7,842 nt of DNA from Candidatus Hydrogenedentota bacterium (GCA_011046175.1 DSBB01000012.1:1-7842); one strand, 5' to 3'. Shown: positions 1-7,109, numbered from the stretch's first letter. Numbers and translations: made by a program. The notes: generated by a model from the sequence alone, not told the origin.

Positions 1-1
1 C

Positions 2-418
2 AATACGCTGTTTGTAAGCGTTTTTGACACACGCATTAAGATTGCCGTCACCAGCTGCGGATTCACCATCTTCCCCAAATACATGGAAGGCGACCTGACC
101 GGCTGGACCCATGACGGCTATATGCCGCGCATTGACACAGTATATGGAAAAGACCCTGCGCGGATGCCGTTTGATTTTTCGGAAGTGCTTGCCGCCATTG
201 CCCCCCGCGCAGTGTTTGTCTGCGCGCCGATAAAGGACGGCAACTTTGAGGTAATCGGGGTGGAAGACGCGGTCAATGCCGCGCTTCCCGTGTTCAGACT
301 CTTTGGAAACGAAGGGAATCTCCGCGTTGAATATCCTGACGCGGAACATGATTTCCCCACAGAGACACGCATGGAAGCCTATGCCTTTCTGGATGCGGTG
401 TTGAAACGTACAGAGTAA
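2..418 (+). CDS. Alpha/beta-hydrolase (dienelactone hydrolase / acetyl xylan esterase-like), C-terminal part
   Basis: The reading frame is open from base 2, so this is the last 138 residues of a gene that begins before the window; the first ATG at base 83 is internal. The fragment opens with NTLFVSVFDTRIKIAVTSCG, the stretch that in this family directly follows the nucleophile elbow (GHSxGGHN), so the catalytic Ser should lie just outside the window. The catalytic His is most likely H116 of the fragment, in YPDAEHDFP. D79 (in PIKDGNFEV) is the best candidate for the acid after the penultimate strand. DLTGWTHDGYMPRI (31-44) is typical of the PVC-group members that are annotated as dienelactone hydrolases or acetyl xylan esterases. 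The enzyme would hydrolyse an ester, perhaps an acetyl group on a plant or algal polysaccharide, but the substrate is not visible. It is the only plus-strand gene and converges on the peptidase gene with 7 bases between the stops. Confidence 0.82.
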   Translation, partial: NTLFVSVFDTRIKIAVTSCGFTIFPKYMEGDLTGWTHDGYMPRIDTVYGKDPARMPFDFSEVLAAIAPRAVFVCAPIKDGNFEVIGVEDAVNAALPVFRLFGNEGNLRVEYPDAEHDFPTETRMEAYAFLDAVLKRTE

Positions 419-425
419 GGCATCG

Positions 426-1646
426 TTACACCGCAGGCAAGCCCTCTTTGTCGTAGCGCTCCACAATGCCAACTGAAAGACGCAACGCCTGCGCAAGACA
501 TTCCGTATCAAGCACATCAACATCATCGCGTCGGTTGTGATAGTAAAGGGCGGGCGCGTGGTCCATGGCGCATATCGCCGCCGTCGGGATGCCCGCCTGT
601 GAAAATGCCGTGCCGTCGGATGAACCCAATGGAATCACCGCTTCGGGCAGATCGAGGCCGCAGGATTTTCCCGCCTCTTTGACCAGCGCGCATACACGGG
701 GATCATGGGGAACCCGGCCGTTCAAATCACGCACATAAACGGCAAGATGCGCCAACTCCGTGATAGTGTCATAGGCGACGCAAACGGTTTCCACATCCTG
801 CCAGTCCGCCTTGTGCGCTTTGATAAACGCGCGGGCGCCTTCCAGCCCGGCCTCTTCCGAGCCGGTTACCAGAAACACCACTTCCGTATTATCGAGAATG
901 ATATTTTCCCGCTTGAGCAGTCTGGCCAGCCCCACCACTGTCAGTGAACCGGAAAGGTTGTCGCCCGCGCCCGGCGCCGTAACACGGAAGTCGGTAAACA
1001 ACAGTCCGACAACAAGGCCGGGCAGCGCGGCCAATTGGAATGCGCCGACGTAATTCCACGGGCTCGCCATGGGATTGCCGCCCAATAAAGCGACGGCAAG
1101 GGTGGACAGCAGGACATAAACCACCGAAAGAATAATCAGCGCGGGGAACAACGGAAAAATACGGGGAAACAATCGGTGAAACCGCCATTCATAAGCGGCG
1201 TCGGCATGGCCGCCCAAGATGATGCGCCGTTTGGTTTCGCCGGACGGCGCCAAGGCCGCCCACAGGTTATGGCTCGTGCTTTTGGGAAAGAAAGGCGTCA
1301 GCACATGCTTGTAAAAAACCAACTCGCAGACGAATACCGACAAGGCGAGCAGAACGGGAATGGGGGAGAGGCGCGGCGCAAGCCAGTATAACGGCAACGC
1401 GCATACTGTTAATGCGGCGGACACCATCGGCATGGCCATGAACGCCTTTTGCGCGACGGGAAAGGGGTCTATCGTAGGCGACAAACCGACAGCGGCCAGT
1501 TCGTCTCGAAGAAACTCCTGGCATTGCTTCTCGCCGTCGCTGCCCGGCGGGCGCGGCCCGAAACGTTCTATGATGGCGCCTATCGTATCCACACAATAAG
1601 CGGCGCATTCTTTCAAATTGTGATTCGCTATGTCTGGAATGGGCAT
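426..1646 (-). CDS. Membrane-embedded M28-family zinc metallopeptidase
   Basis: This 406-residue protein has the M28 co-catalytic zinc site. H147 and D149 lie in GGHADAAYEW, D229 in APGAGDN, E264 and E265 (general base and ligand) in TGSEEAG, D293 in AYDTI, and H370 in ALYYHNRRDD. FGPRPPGSDGEK (29-40) is the usual N-terminal substrate-side motif. There are four hydrophobic segments, at about 70-90, 95-112, 164-188 and 200-218. The last two sit between the first and second metal-ligand motifs. Basic residues cluster on the N-terminal, 113-160 and post-218 stretches, while the 189-199 loop has none, so the catalytic domain probably faces the cytoplasm (inference). No signal peptide is seen. The ATG lies one base after the stop of the upstream oxidoreductase gene, with only a weak GTGGA as Shine-Dalgarno inside that gene, so translational coupling is likely. 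It probably acts as an aminopeptidase or carboxypeptidase; the substrate and its role beside sugar enzymes are unknown. Confidence 0.88.
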   Translation of the reverse strand: MPIPDIANHNLKECAAYCVDTIGAIIERFGPRPPGSDGEKQCQEFLRDELAAVGLSPTIDPFPVAQKAFMAMPMVSAALTVCALPLYWLAPRLSPIPVLLALSVFVCELVFYKHVLTPFFPKSTSHNLWAALAPSGETKRRIILGGHADAAYEWRFHRLFPRIFPLFPALIILSVVYVLLSTLAVALLGGNPMASPWNYVGAFQLAALPGLVVGLLFTDFRVTAPGAGDNLSGSLTVVGLARLLKRENIILDNTEVVFLVTGSEEAGLEGARAFIKAHKADWQDVETVCVAYDTITELAHLAVYVRDLNGRVPHDPRVCALVKEAGKSCGLDLPEAVIPLGSSDGTAFSQAGIPTAAICAMDHAPALYYHNRRDDVDVLDTECLAQALRLSVGIVERYDKEGLPAV

Positions 1647-1647
1647 G

Positions 1648-2913
1648 TTAAATCATCCACGGTTCGCGGAACGCGCGTGAGCGAAGCCGGTTCGCCTCTT
1701 CATCGTCCACAAAAGATTCTTTCACCGGGTCCCATTTCACGGCGCGTTTCAGACGCACAGCGATATTCGCGCAATGGCAGGCGCTGATGGAGCGATGCGC
1801 CGCCTCCGCCGTGGAACGCGGTTGCTGGCGGGATTTTACGCAGTTCAGGAACTCGCGCACATGATTGTCCGCAGGGTACCCTCCCGAAAACTGACGGTCC
1901 GAAAGCAAGGACGCCGGATGAGTTTCAATTTCGCCGGAATCGCCCGTCTCAACCCAACCTTCCTCCCCTTCAAAACGTACGGGGCATGAACCGAAGCGAA
2001 GCCCCGTTTTAATAACCAGCTTTACGCCGTCGGCGTACGTCGCTTCCACATCGCCCATATCGTTAATCAGTTCATAACTTACAGGGGATGTGTCATCCGC
2101 GCCAAGCGCCCACTGGCACATGTCCACCGTATGCGAGCCCCATTCCGTTATGGAACCGCCGGAAAAGTCGCCGTGCCGACGCCAGAATCCACCAAGATAT
2201 TCTGAATTATACGGACGCCAACTCGCCGCGCCAAGCCAATTGTCCCATGCAAGCCGTTCGCGGTCAGGTTCCGGCTGCGGCTCGAGAACTTTATAATGCA
2301 CCCCGGATTGGGGCCATGCCTTTTCAGCGTATACGGTTTTGATGCGACCGAGCAGGCCGGAGCGCGCCAAATCGGCTGCAAACACAAAATTGGACACATT
2401 GCGCCGTTGGGTGCCGCACTGAAATATGCGCGAAAAGCGTTTTACAGTATCGGCCACAGCGCGGCTTTCGGCTATGGTTACGCTCAAAGGTTTTTCGCAG
2501 AAGATGTCTTTGCCCGCCCGCGCCGCGTAAATGGACGCCAGCGAATGATTGTTATCGCCCGTGGCAATCATGACGGCGTCAATATCCGGACGCGCGAGCA
2601 GCTCGCGCATGTCTATGTAGGAAGCGCAATCCTCGTTCCCATAGCGTTCATTCACCATGCGCGCCGCCTGCCGGCGGCGGTCGCCCTGCGCGTCGCAGAC
2701 GGCCACCATCTGCACATCAGGGTATTGAAGAAACGTGCTGAGAATGTAGCGGCCCCGTCCGCCGACTCCTATTGCGCCCATAACGATGCGTTCATTGGCC
2801 GGTGTTTGTCCCGCGGCCTTCGAGATGAGCAAGGGCGACGCCGCAAGCCCGCCTGCGGCGACGGCGCCGCGCTGCAAGAATAAACGACGGGTGATAAGTT
2901 TGTTGTTATTCAT
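1648..2913 (-). CDS. Tat-exported Gfo/Idh/MocA family oxidoreductase
   Basis: This 421-residue NAD(P)-dependent sugar oxidoreductase is probably periplasmic. The N-terminus is a twin-arginine signal: ITRRLFLQRG (R9, R10), then a hydrophobic alanine-rich segment at 16-34 ending in KAAGQ. The Rossmann domain follows with GAIGVGGRGRY (46-56) and, after the next strand, VCDAQGDRR (72-80). The family's EKP motif is at 140-142, with K141 the probable catalytic lysine. EWGSHTVDMCQWALG (257-271) supplies the expected active-site His, H261, and D264. The C-terminal REFLNCVKSRQQP and AVKWDP stretches match the Tat-signal subfamily common in PVC bacteria. Tat export fits folding around the cofactor before transport, as known for Zymomonas glucose-fructose oxidoreductase. 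The start is supported by GGGAG eight bases upstream. It follows the DUF1080 gene by 32 bases and is one base from the peptidase gene. The actual sugar and reaction direction cannot be told. Confidence 0.92.
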   Translation of the reverse strand: MNNNKLITRRLFLQRGAVAAGGLAASPLLISKAAGQTPANERIVMGAIGVGGRGRYILSTFLQYPDVQMVAVCDAQGDRRRQAARMVNERYGNEDCASYIDMRELLARPDIDAVMIATGDNNHSLASIYAARAGKDIFCEKPLSVTIAESRAVADTVKRFSRIFQCGTQRRNVSNFVFAADLARSGLLGRIKTVYAEKAWPQSGVHYKVLEPQPEPDRERLAWDNWLGAASWRPYNSEYLGGFWRRHGDFSGGSITEWGSHTVDMCQWALGADDTSPVSYELINDMGDVEATYADGVKLVIKTGLRFGSCPVRFEGEEGWVETGDSGEIETHPASLLSDRQFSGGYPADNHVREFLNCVKSRQQPRSTAEAAHRSISACHCANIAVRLKRAVKWDPVKESFVDDEEANRLRSRAFREPWMI

Positions 2914-2921
2914 GGTCTATA

Positions 2922-2926
2922 CTCCC
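2922..2926 (-). promoter_or_regulatory. Shine-Dalgarno of the Tat oxidoreductase gene
   Basis: GGGAG on the minus strand lies eight bases before the ATG at 2913. It fixes that start and places the Tat signal within the coding region. It sits in the 32-base gap after the upstream DUF1080 gene; no promoter-like sequence is evident in that gap, so the two genes are probably co-transcribed. Confidence 0.7.
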
Positions 2927-2945
2927 GATAGTTGTGCCCGTGTTG

Positions 2946-5747
2946 TTATTCGCCTGACAACCGCTTCAGCATAATGTCCGAAATGCGAATTTTCATCGGC
3001 TCGCCCACATGCAGTTGAAACGCGAGTATGCCCTTCAACCGCGCCTTGGATGAGTTGTCCACGATTTCATGCATTTTGTGTCCGTTGATACTGGATACAA
3101 AACGGTTGCCTTTTGCGACAATATGGTATTCGTTCCAGTCATTGCCTTTGATATGGTCGGCAAGTTCTTTTTCATCCGCAAACTGGGTCGTCTCTTTTGC
3201 GTCGCCGTCGCCGAGAACCGCTTTCTGACCCCGACGCGCAAGAATGCCGCGCCCGCCTTCCTCGTAGCATATGCCCGTGATCCAATCTTCATTGGCTATA
3301 TCCGCCTGATAGCCGCGCACACGGAACCCGTCGAAACGCTCGGAGCGTATTTGCATGCCCGAATTGGCCCATTCAGACTCCAACTTATAACGAAATGTCA
3401 GTTCAAAGTCATCTATTTCCCCGCCTTCCCAGATCAGGAAAGTGTTTACTTTAGCGGGATTTTCTTTGGTGGTTTCCCCGATGATATGGCCGTCTTCCAC
3501 ACGCCAGAGCGCCGGTTCGCCCGCCCAACCGTCGAGCGTCTTGCCGTCAAAAAGGGGTGTGAACCCGCCGCCGCCCGCCGGGTGGCGCGCGGCGGCCTTT
3601 TCTGCCGCCGCTTTCACTTGTGCCTCGGTCATGCCGGCGGCGTCGCCGATGCGTTGTATTGCCATGGTCGCTTCCGCCTGCACGCTGTCGTCCTCAAGCA
3701 TTTTCGTCACCAGCGTTATGGCTTCGGGAGAGTTGACCTCGGCAAGTCCGGCCAGAAGCATTTTGCGCTCGTCGCCGGTTTGCGCCGATTCCGCCAATTG
3801 CTCGTATACCGAAAGTGTCGCCGCAGTGTCCAGTTCACCGAGCCGAAGCAGGCGAACGCAACCGCGAAGCGCCGCCATCCGGTGCGCTGTTTCCGATGCG
3901 CCTGCAAACACGTCAACCAACGCGTTTATAGCCTGAGTATCGGGCCAGTTTGACAGCGCGCGAATTGCGCCGTCGCGCACGGAGGGCTCGTTGGCGGCGA
4001 GGCGCGCCGTGACAAGTTCATAAGCGTCCGCGCCGCCCATGCGGCTGAGCACGCGCAACAAGGACACTTTTTCCGCCGGCGTGGAAGCGTTGTCCAGCGC
4101 CTTGGCCAGCGTATTCGATAGCGCGGGCGGCAATGTTTCAGATTGCAGCGTCAGCCGTTGGTTTTCATGCACTGTTTTTGAGCCCGCCGCGCCGTTAAGC
4201 GTATAGTCCACGCGCAATTTCTTAACGACATTCGGGGCGGCGTCGCCAAGATTGCTGTTGTTTGCTTCTATGGATAACGTGCCGCCTTTTACGCTTTGGG
4301 CGACCTTGTTCGTGACATCCCGTGACGGGCCGTCGGGAAGATCGCCATACAGCGCCTTGGTTATCTCGAGACGGCCTTCACGCTGGGCGATACGCTGACA
4401 AAGCGCCGCCAAGGCGCCTTCCGCTTCCGGCCTGCCGATGTCGCCCTCGAGATTGCCGAGCAGCGCGAGCATTTCAGGCAATCGGTCTGCGGGCATGATG
4501 TGCGTCAACGCCCGAAATGCCGCCGGACGCAGTGATTCATGCTTTACCTGTGCGATGATTGCGTCAACCGCGGCCTCCGCGTTGCGTTGCGCCAAAACGT
4601 CCATCAAATCGCCTCGAACGGCTTCCGGCGCCTGCGGCAAACGTTCAATCAGCGCCGCATCCACGTTGGCGCCCGGCAGCCGTCGCAATGTCTCCACGGC
4701 CGCCATTTTTTCCTGCCGGCTGCTTTCGCGTCCGATGATGCGGCACAGGGGGTCAATGGAGTGTTCGTTTCCATGCGCGGCAATGGCGCGCATTGCGGCT
4801 ATCCGCACCTCTTCGCTTTCATTTGTGAGCGCGTTGTGCAGAAGCGGCGGCAGCGAGGCGTCCTCCCGTTCGGCGAGCGCATTTAATATCAACGCCTGAC
4901 GGTCCCCTGCGAGCGACGGAAGCAATTCTCCAAGCCTTTGGGTCACATCCGCGCCGGAAAGCCTCGTCAATGCGGCTATGGCGGTCAACTGCAATAATTC
5001 GTCGTCCTGTTGTATTGCCCGTATAACATTATCCAGAGCCTTCTCTGGCTGTGCTTCAAGCGAAGCGCGAAACGCGCCCGCCCTTATATAATCAGGAATG
5101 TCGCCGGTTAGTTTGTCATAAATGGCTGTGCGCCCATCCTTGTCGAGATGCTGCGCGGCAAGAAGCAGGCTTTGCGCTCCCGCGAGACGCAAATCAGGGT
5201 CGCTGCTGTTCAATAAGGCCTCGAGCGTGGCGACGGCTTCCGGTGTGGCGATATGCCCCAGCGCATTCACGGCGGTCATCGCTGTTTCCGTATCCTGGTC
5301 GTTCGTCAAATCACACAGTGCGGCGACGGCTTCCGCGTCACGAAGCCGCGCCAGCGAATTAATCACGCCCAGGCGTTGCGCGCCCGTAGTGGTGTTAAGC
5401 GCGTCACGCAATGCCTGAGCCGCTTGTTCGCTGTGTATCGCCTCAAGCGTGTTCCGGGCGAGATGCCCCATGTGTGCGTCATTCAAAAGCGCCGCCACAG
5501 GCGCGACGGTTTCCCCGCCCCCTATTATTGCGAGGATGCGCAAGGCGCGGTATCGCTCGGGGAAGGGGGTTGATTCGGTTAGCGCTGCGATACATTCCGC
5601 TTCCAGCGTCCGGCGCGCGGCGGGATCGTTTCGCGCCGCCGCCGCCGCGCCGTCAATGTCCGGTTCAAGAAGTACGTTTTGCGCAAGGGCGGCGATTGAA
5701 CACACCGCCAACAGAACAATAATCAGGGGGGATAAGAATCGTTTCAT
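2946..5747 (-). CDS. Secreted HEAT-repeat protein with C-terminal DUF1080 (3-keto-disaccharide hydrolase) domain
   Basis: This 933-residue protein has a Sec signal peptide (1-22: MKRF, hydrophobic core, then a probable signal peptidase I cut after ALA). Residues about 40-460 are helical HEAT-type repeats of roughly 30 residues, with phrases such as AVNALGHIATPEAVATLEALL (159-179) and EEVRIAAMRAIAAHG. Residues about 463-535 are a strand-rich insert beginning ALYGDLPDG and containing DVTNKV and KKLRVDYTLNG. HEAT repeats resume at about 541-700. A glycine-rich linker (PAGGGG) leads to a DUF1080 lectin-like domain at 729-931, with LFDGKTLDGW, WRVEDGHIIG, NSGMQIRS, WNEYHIVAKGN and GILAFQLHVGEP. 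DUF1080 enzymes cleave 3-keto-glycosides, although many members are uncharacterised and could instead bind carbohydrate. The HEAT part may be a protein- or envelope-binding scaffold (inference). It heads the three-gene block, with a 215-base gap upstream and a good GAGG Shine-Dalgarno. Confidence 0.9.
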   Translation of the reverse strand: MKRFLSPLIIVLLAVCSIAALAQNVLLEPDIDGAAAAARNDPAARRTLEAECIAALTESTPFPERYRALRILAIIGGGETVAPVAALLNDAHMGHLARNTLEAIHSEQAAQALRDALNTTTGAQRLGVINSLARLRDAEAVAALCDLTNDQDTETAMTAVNALGHIATPEAVATLEALLNSSDPDLRLAGAQSLLLAAQHLDKDGRTAIYDKLTGDIPDYIRAGAFRASLEAQPEKALDNVIRAIQQDDELLQLTAIAALTRLSGADVTQRLGELLPSLAGDRQALILNALAEREDASLPPLLHNALTNESEEVRIAAMRAIAAHGNEHSIDPLCRIIGRESSRQEKMAAVETLRRLPGANVDAALIERLPQAPEAVRGDLMDVLAQRNAEAAVDAIIAQVKHESLRPAAFRALTHIMPADRLPEMLALLGNLEGDIGRPEAEGALAALCQRIAQREGRLEITKALYGDLPDGPSRDVTNKVAQSVKGGTLSIEANNSNLGDAAPNVVKKLRVDYTLNGAAGSKTVHENQRLTLQSETLPPALSNTLAKALDNASTPAEKVSLLRVLSRMGGADAYELVTARLAANEPSVRDGAIRALSNWPDTQAINALVDVFAGASETAHRMAALRGCVRLLRLGELDTAATLSVYEQLAESAQTGDERKMLLAGLAEVNSPEAITLVTKMLEDDSVQAEATMAIQRIGDAAGMTEAQVKAAAEKAAARHPAGGGGFTPLFDGKTLDGWAGEPALWRVEDGHIIGETTKENPAKVNTFLIWEGGEIDDFELTFRYKLESEWANSGMQIRSERFDGFRVRGYQADIANEDWITGICYEEGGRGILARRGQKAVLGDGDAKETTQFADEKELADHIKGNDWNEYHIVAKGNRFVSSINGHKMHEIVDNSSKARLKGILAFQLHVGEPMKIRISDIMLKRLSGE

Positions 5748-5754
5748 GTTGGTA

Positions 5755-5758
5755 CCTC
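5755..5758 (-). promoter_or_regulatory. Shine-Dalgarno of the HEAT/DUF1080 gene
   Basis: GAGG (within TTGAGG) on the minus strand lies seven bases before the ATG at 5747. It supports the start that gives an intact Sec signal peptide. Confidence 0.7.
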
Positions 5759-5822
5759 AAAGACTGAAAATCACGAATAGAAAAAGACTATCCGCACTAC
5801 AACACTTTTGTACGGAACGCGC

Positions 5823-5840
5823 AGGACTTATGGGACAAAT
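5823..5840 (+). repeat. Two tandem 9-base RGGACNTAT elements, possible operator
   Basis: Two adjoining 9-mers, AGGACTTAT and GGGACAAAT, read on the plus strand in the gap before the HEAT/DUF1080 gene, about 75-95 bases upstream of its start. They match the consensus RGGACNTAT at 9/9 and 8/9 positions. A second cluster with the same consensus but opposite orientation lies about 20 bases away (5861-5896). Together they look like binding sites for a transcription regulator; no regulator gene is in the window. This reading is an inference from pattern alone. Confidence 0.5.
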
Positions 5841-5860
5841 ACGTTTTGCGTTCTCACGCT

Positions 5861-5896
5861 ATATGTCTCATACGTCCCATGCTTCCTATAATCTCT
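5861..5896 (-). repeat. Four tandem 9-base RGGACNTAT-like elements, possible operator
   Basis: Read on the minus strand from 5896 down, the units are AGAGATTAT, AGGAAGCAT, GGGACGTAT and GAGACATAT, all in strict 9-base register. They match RGGACNTAT at 6, 7, 9 and 8 positions. On the plus strand every unit begins with AT. The cluster is about 115-150 bases before the HEAT/DUF1080 start and faces the shorter cluster at 5823-5840. ATGGGAC (5830-5836) and GTCCCAT (5874-5880) form a perfect inverted pair between the two clusters. A near 9-base spacing is just under one helical turn, which would suit a regulator that oligomerises along DNA (inference). Confidence 0.5.
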
Positions 5897-5911
5897 CAAG
5901 TAGCAGTCAGC

Positions 5912-5948
5912 GCATTTGCCGCATCCGACTCAGGGCTGCCGCAAATGC
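5912..5948 (-). terminator. Imperfect hairpin downstream of the cytoplasmic oxidoreductase gene, candidate terminator
   Basis: The arms GCATTTGC (5912-5919) and GCAAATGC (5941-5948) are perfectly complementary. The stem continues inward as GCA/TGC and CC/GG, each after a single mismatch, around a loop at 5927-5933. It begins about 15 bases after the stop of the dehydrogenase gene on the minus strand. No uridine run follows on that strand, so it is not a textbook intrinsic terminator. It may instead be a processing or 3'-protection structure. Confidence 0.35.
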
Positions 5949-5962
5949 CCAGGTCGTTTTTC

Positions 5963-7102
5963 TCAAACCGTTTCCCAGCTGCGTGCTGCCGCGCTTTTCA
6001 ACACGGCGTCGCAAACCTTCTGCGTTTCCACCGCGTCGCGGAAGGTTGGGGAACAGGGTGCGTTCTTCTCCAGCGCGGCAAGGAAATCCGCCAGCTGATG
6101 CACAAAGGAATGCTCATAACCTATTTGCAGGCCGGGCACCCACCATCGTTCCATATACGGATGGTCGCCGCCGTGGTCGGTCACATGAATCGAGCGCCAG
6201 CCGCGCACGCGGCCTTCGTCGTCGTGATCAAAGTACTCGAGGCGGTGCAAATCATGCAAATCCCAGCGTATCGAGGCGTCTGCGCCGTTAATCTCGAAGG
6301 TGTACAGCGCTTTGTGGCCGCAGGCGTAACGTGTGGACTCGAACACCCCCAGCGACCCGTTCTTGAAGCGGCAAAGAAACGCGCAGGCGTCGTCTATGCC
6401 AACGGGTTCCTTTTTGCCTGTTTCGGCGTGGGTGCGCTCCTTTACAAACGTTTCGGTCATGGCGGTAACGTTGGCCACGCCGCCGTTGAGCCACAACGCC
6501 GTGTCAATACAGTGCGCAAGCAGGTCGCCGGTTACGCCTGAGCCCGCGGAAGCCGCCTCCAAACGCCATGTCGAGGCTCCGCCTTGGGGCACGTCTTCCG
6601 AGATGCACCAATCCTGCAGAAAATTCGAGCGGTAGTGATAAATGCGTCCCAACTTGCCGGAGTCCACAAGCGCCTTGGCAAGAGACACCGCCGGTACGCG
6701 CCGATAATTGTACCATACCGTGTTCGCCACGCCCGCCTTGTCCACAGCATCCGCCATCTCTTCCGCCTGTGTCGTGTCCATGGCAAGCGGCTTCTCGCAA
6801 AGAATCATTTTGCCTTTTGCCGCGGCGGCAAGCGCAATCTCGCGGTGTCGGTCGTTGGGCACGCAAATGTCCACCGCGTCAATGTCGTCGCGCGATAGCA
6901 GCGCGTTGTAATCCGTTTCGACGGACGCATAGCCCCATTGGTTGGCGAAGGCGGTTGCGTTTTCCTTGTTCCGGCCGCACACCGCCTGCAATACGGGCTT
7001 GTATTTCAACTCCGGGAAAAAGTCAGACACGCGTTTATAGGCGTTTGTGTGGGCGCGGCCCATAAAACCATAGCCTATCATGCCGATGCGTAATTCTGTC
7101 AT
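5963..7102 (-). CDS. Cytoplasmic Gfo/Idh/MocA family sugar dehydrogenase
   Basis: This 379-residue NAD(P)-dependent oxidoreductase has no signal peptide. The Rossmann motif IGMIGYGFMGRAH (6-18) is followed by VCGRNKENA at the end of the second strand. CVPNDRHREIA (80-90) and ILCEKPLAMD (100-109) carry the family's signature, with K104 the probable catalytic lysine. GDLLAHCIDTALWL (192-205) supplies D193, H197 and D200, the usual C-terminal-domain active-site positions. It resembles inositol or levoglucosan-type dehydrogenases and other uncharacterised members, and the exact sugar is not readable. It differs from the Tat-exported relative in the window by its lack of a signal and by its C-terminal half (VPGLQIGYEHSFVHQLADFL). 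The start is supported by AGGAA seven bases upstream. It lies 15 bases after the isomerase gene, so the two are probably co-transcribed and act on the same metabolite in the cytoplasm. Confidence 0.92.
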   Translation of the reverse strand: MTELRIGMIGYGFMGRAHTNAYKRVSDFFPELKYKPVLQAVCGRNKENATAFANQWGYASVETDYNALLSRDDIDAVDICVPNDRHREIALAAAAKGKMILCEKPLAMDTTQAEEMADAVDKAGVANTVWYNYRRVPAVSLAKALVDSGKLGRIYHYRSNFLQDWCISEDVPQGGASTWRLEAASAGSGVTGDLLAHCIDTALWLNGGVANVTAMTETFVKERTHAETGKKEPVGIDDACAFLCRFKNGSLGVFESTRYACGHKALYTFEINGADASIRWDLHDLHRLEYFDHDDEGRVRGWRSIHVTDHGGDHPYMERWWVPGLQIGYEHSFVHQLADFLAALEKNAPCSPTFRDAVETQKVCDAVLKSAAARSWETV

Positions 7103-7109
7103 GGTGGTG

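Noticed and set aside
83..418. ATG at 83 as the true start of the esterase
   Set aside because: Family-specific sequence continues in frame upstream to base 2, so this ATG is internal.
2296..2883. Plus-strand open frame (195 codons) opposite the Tat oxidoreductase gene
   Set aside because: It is entirely antisense to the Rossmann and signal regions of a clear gene, with no motif of its own.
3069..3953. Long plus-strand open frame (294 codons) inside the HEAT/DUF1080 gene
   Set aside because: It is antisense to a well-supported domain, the translation shows no recognisable motif, and such frames are common opposite GC-rich genes.
5694..5711. Lipoprotein lipobox around Cys16 of the HEAT/DUF1080 signal peptide (LAVC)
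   Set aside because: Valine at the position before Cys is unfavourable, and a good signal peptidase I site (ALA) follows, so a secreted form is preferred.
5748..5830. Sigma70-type promoter for the HEAT/DUF1080 gene (TTGTAG, 17 bases, TATTCG)
   Set aside because: Each hexamer matches the consensus at only three positions, and promoters in such phyla are poorly defined, so it is not called.
5449..6291. Plus-strand open frame (280 codons) spanning the intergenic gap
   Set aside because: It overlaps the ends of two well-supported minus-strand genes, is arginine- and serine-rich with no domain, and lacks a convincing ribosome binding site.
5846..6541. Plus-strand open frame (231 codons) opposite the cytoplasmic dehydrogenase gene
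   Set aside because: Most of it mirrors conserved coding sequence of the dehydrogenase, and the translation resembles no family.
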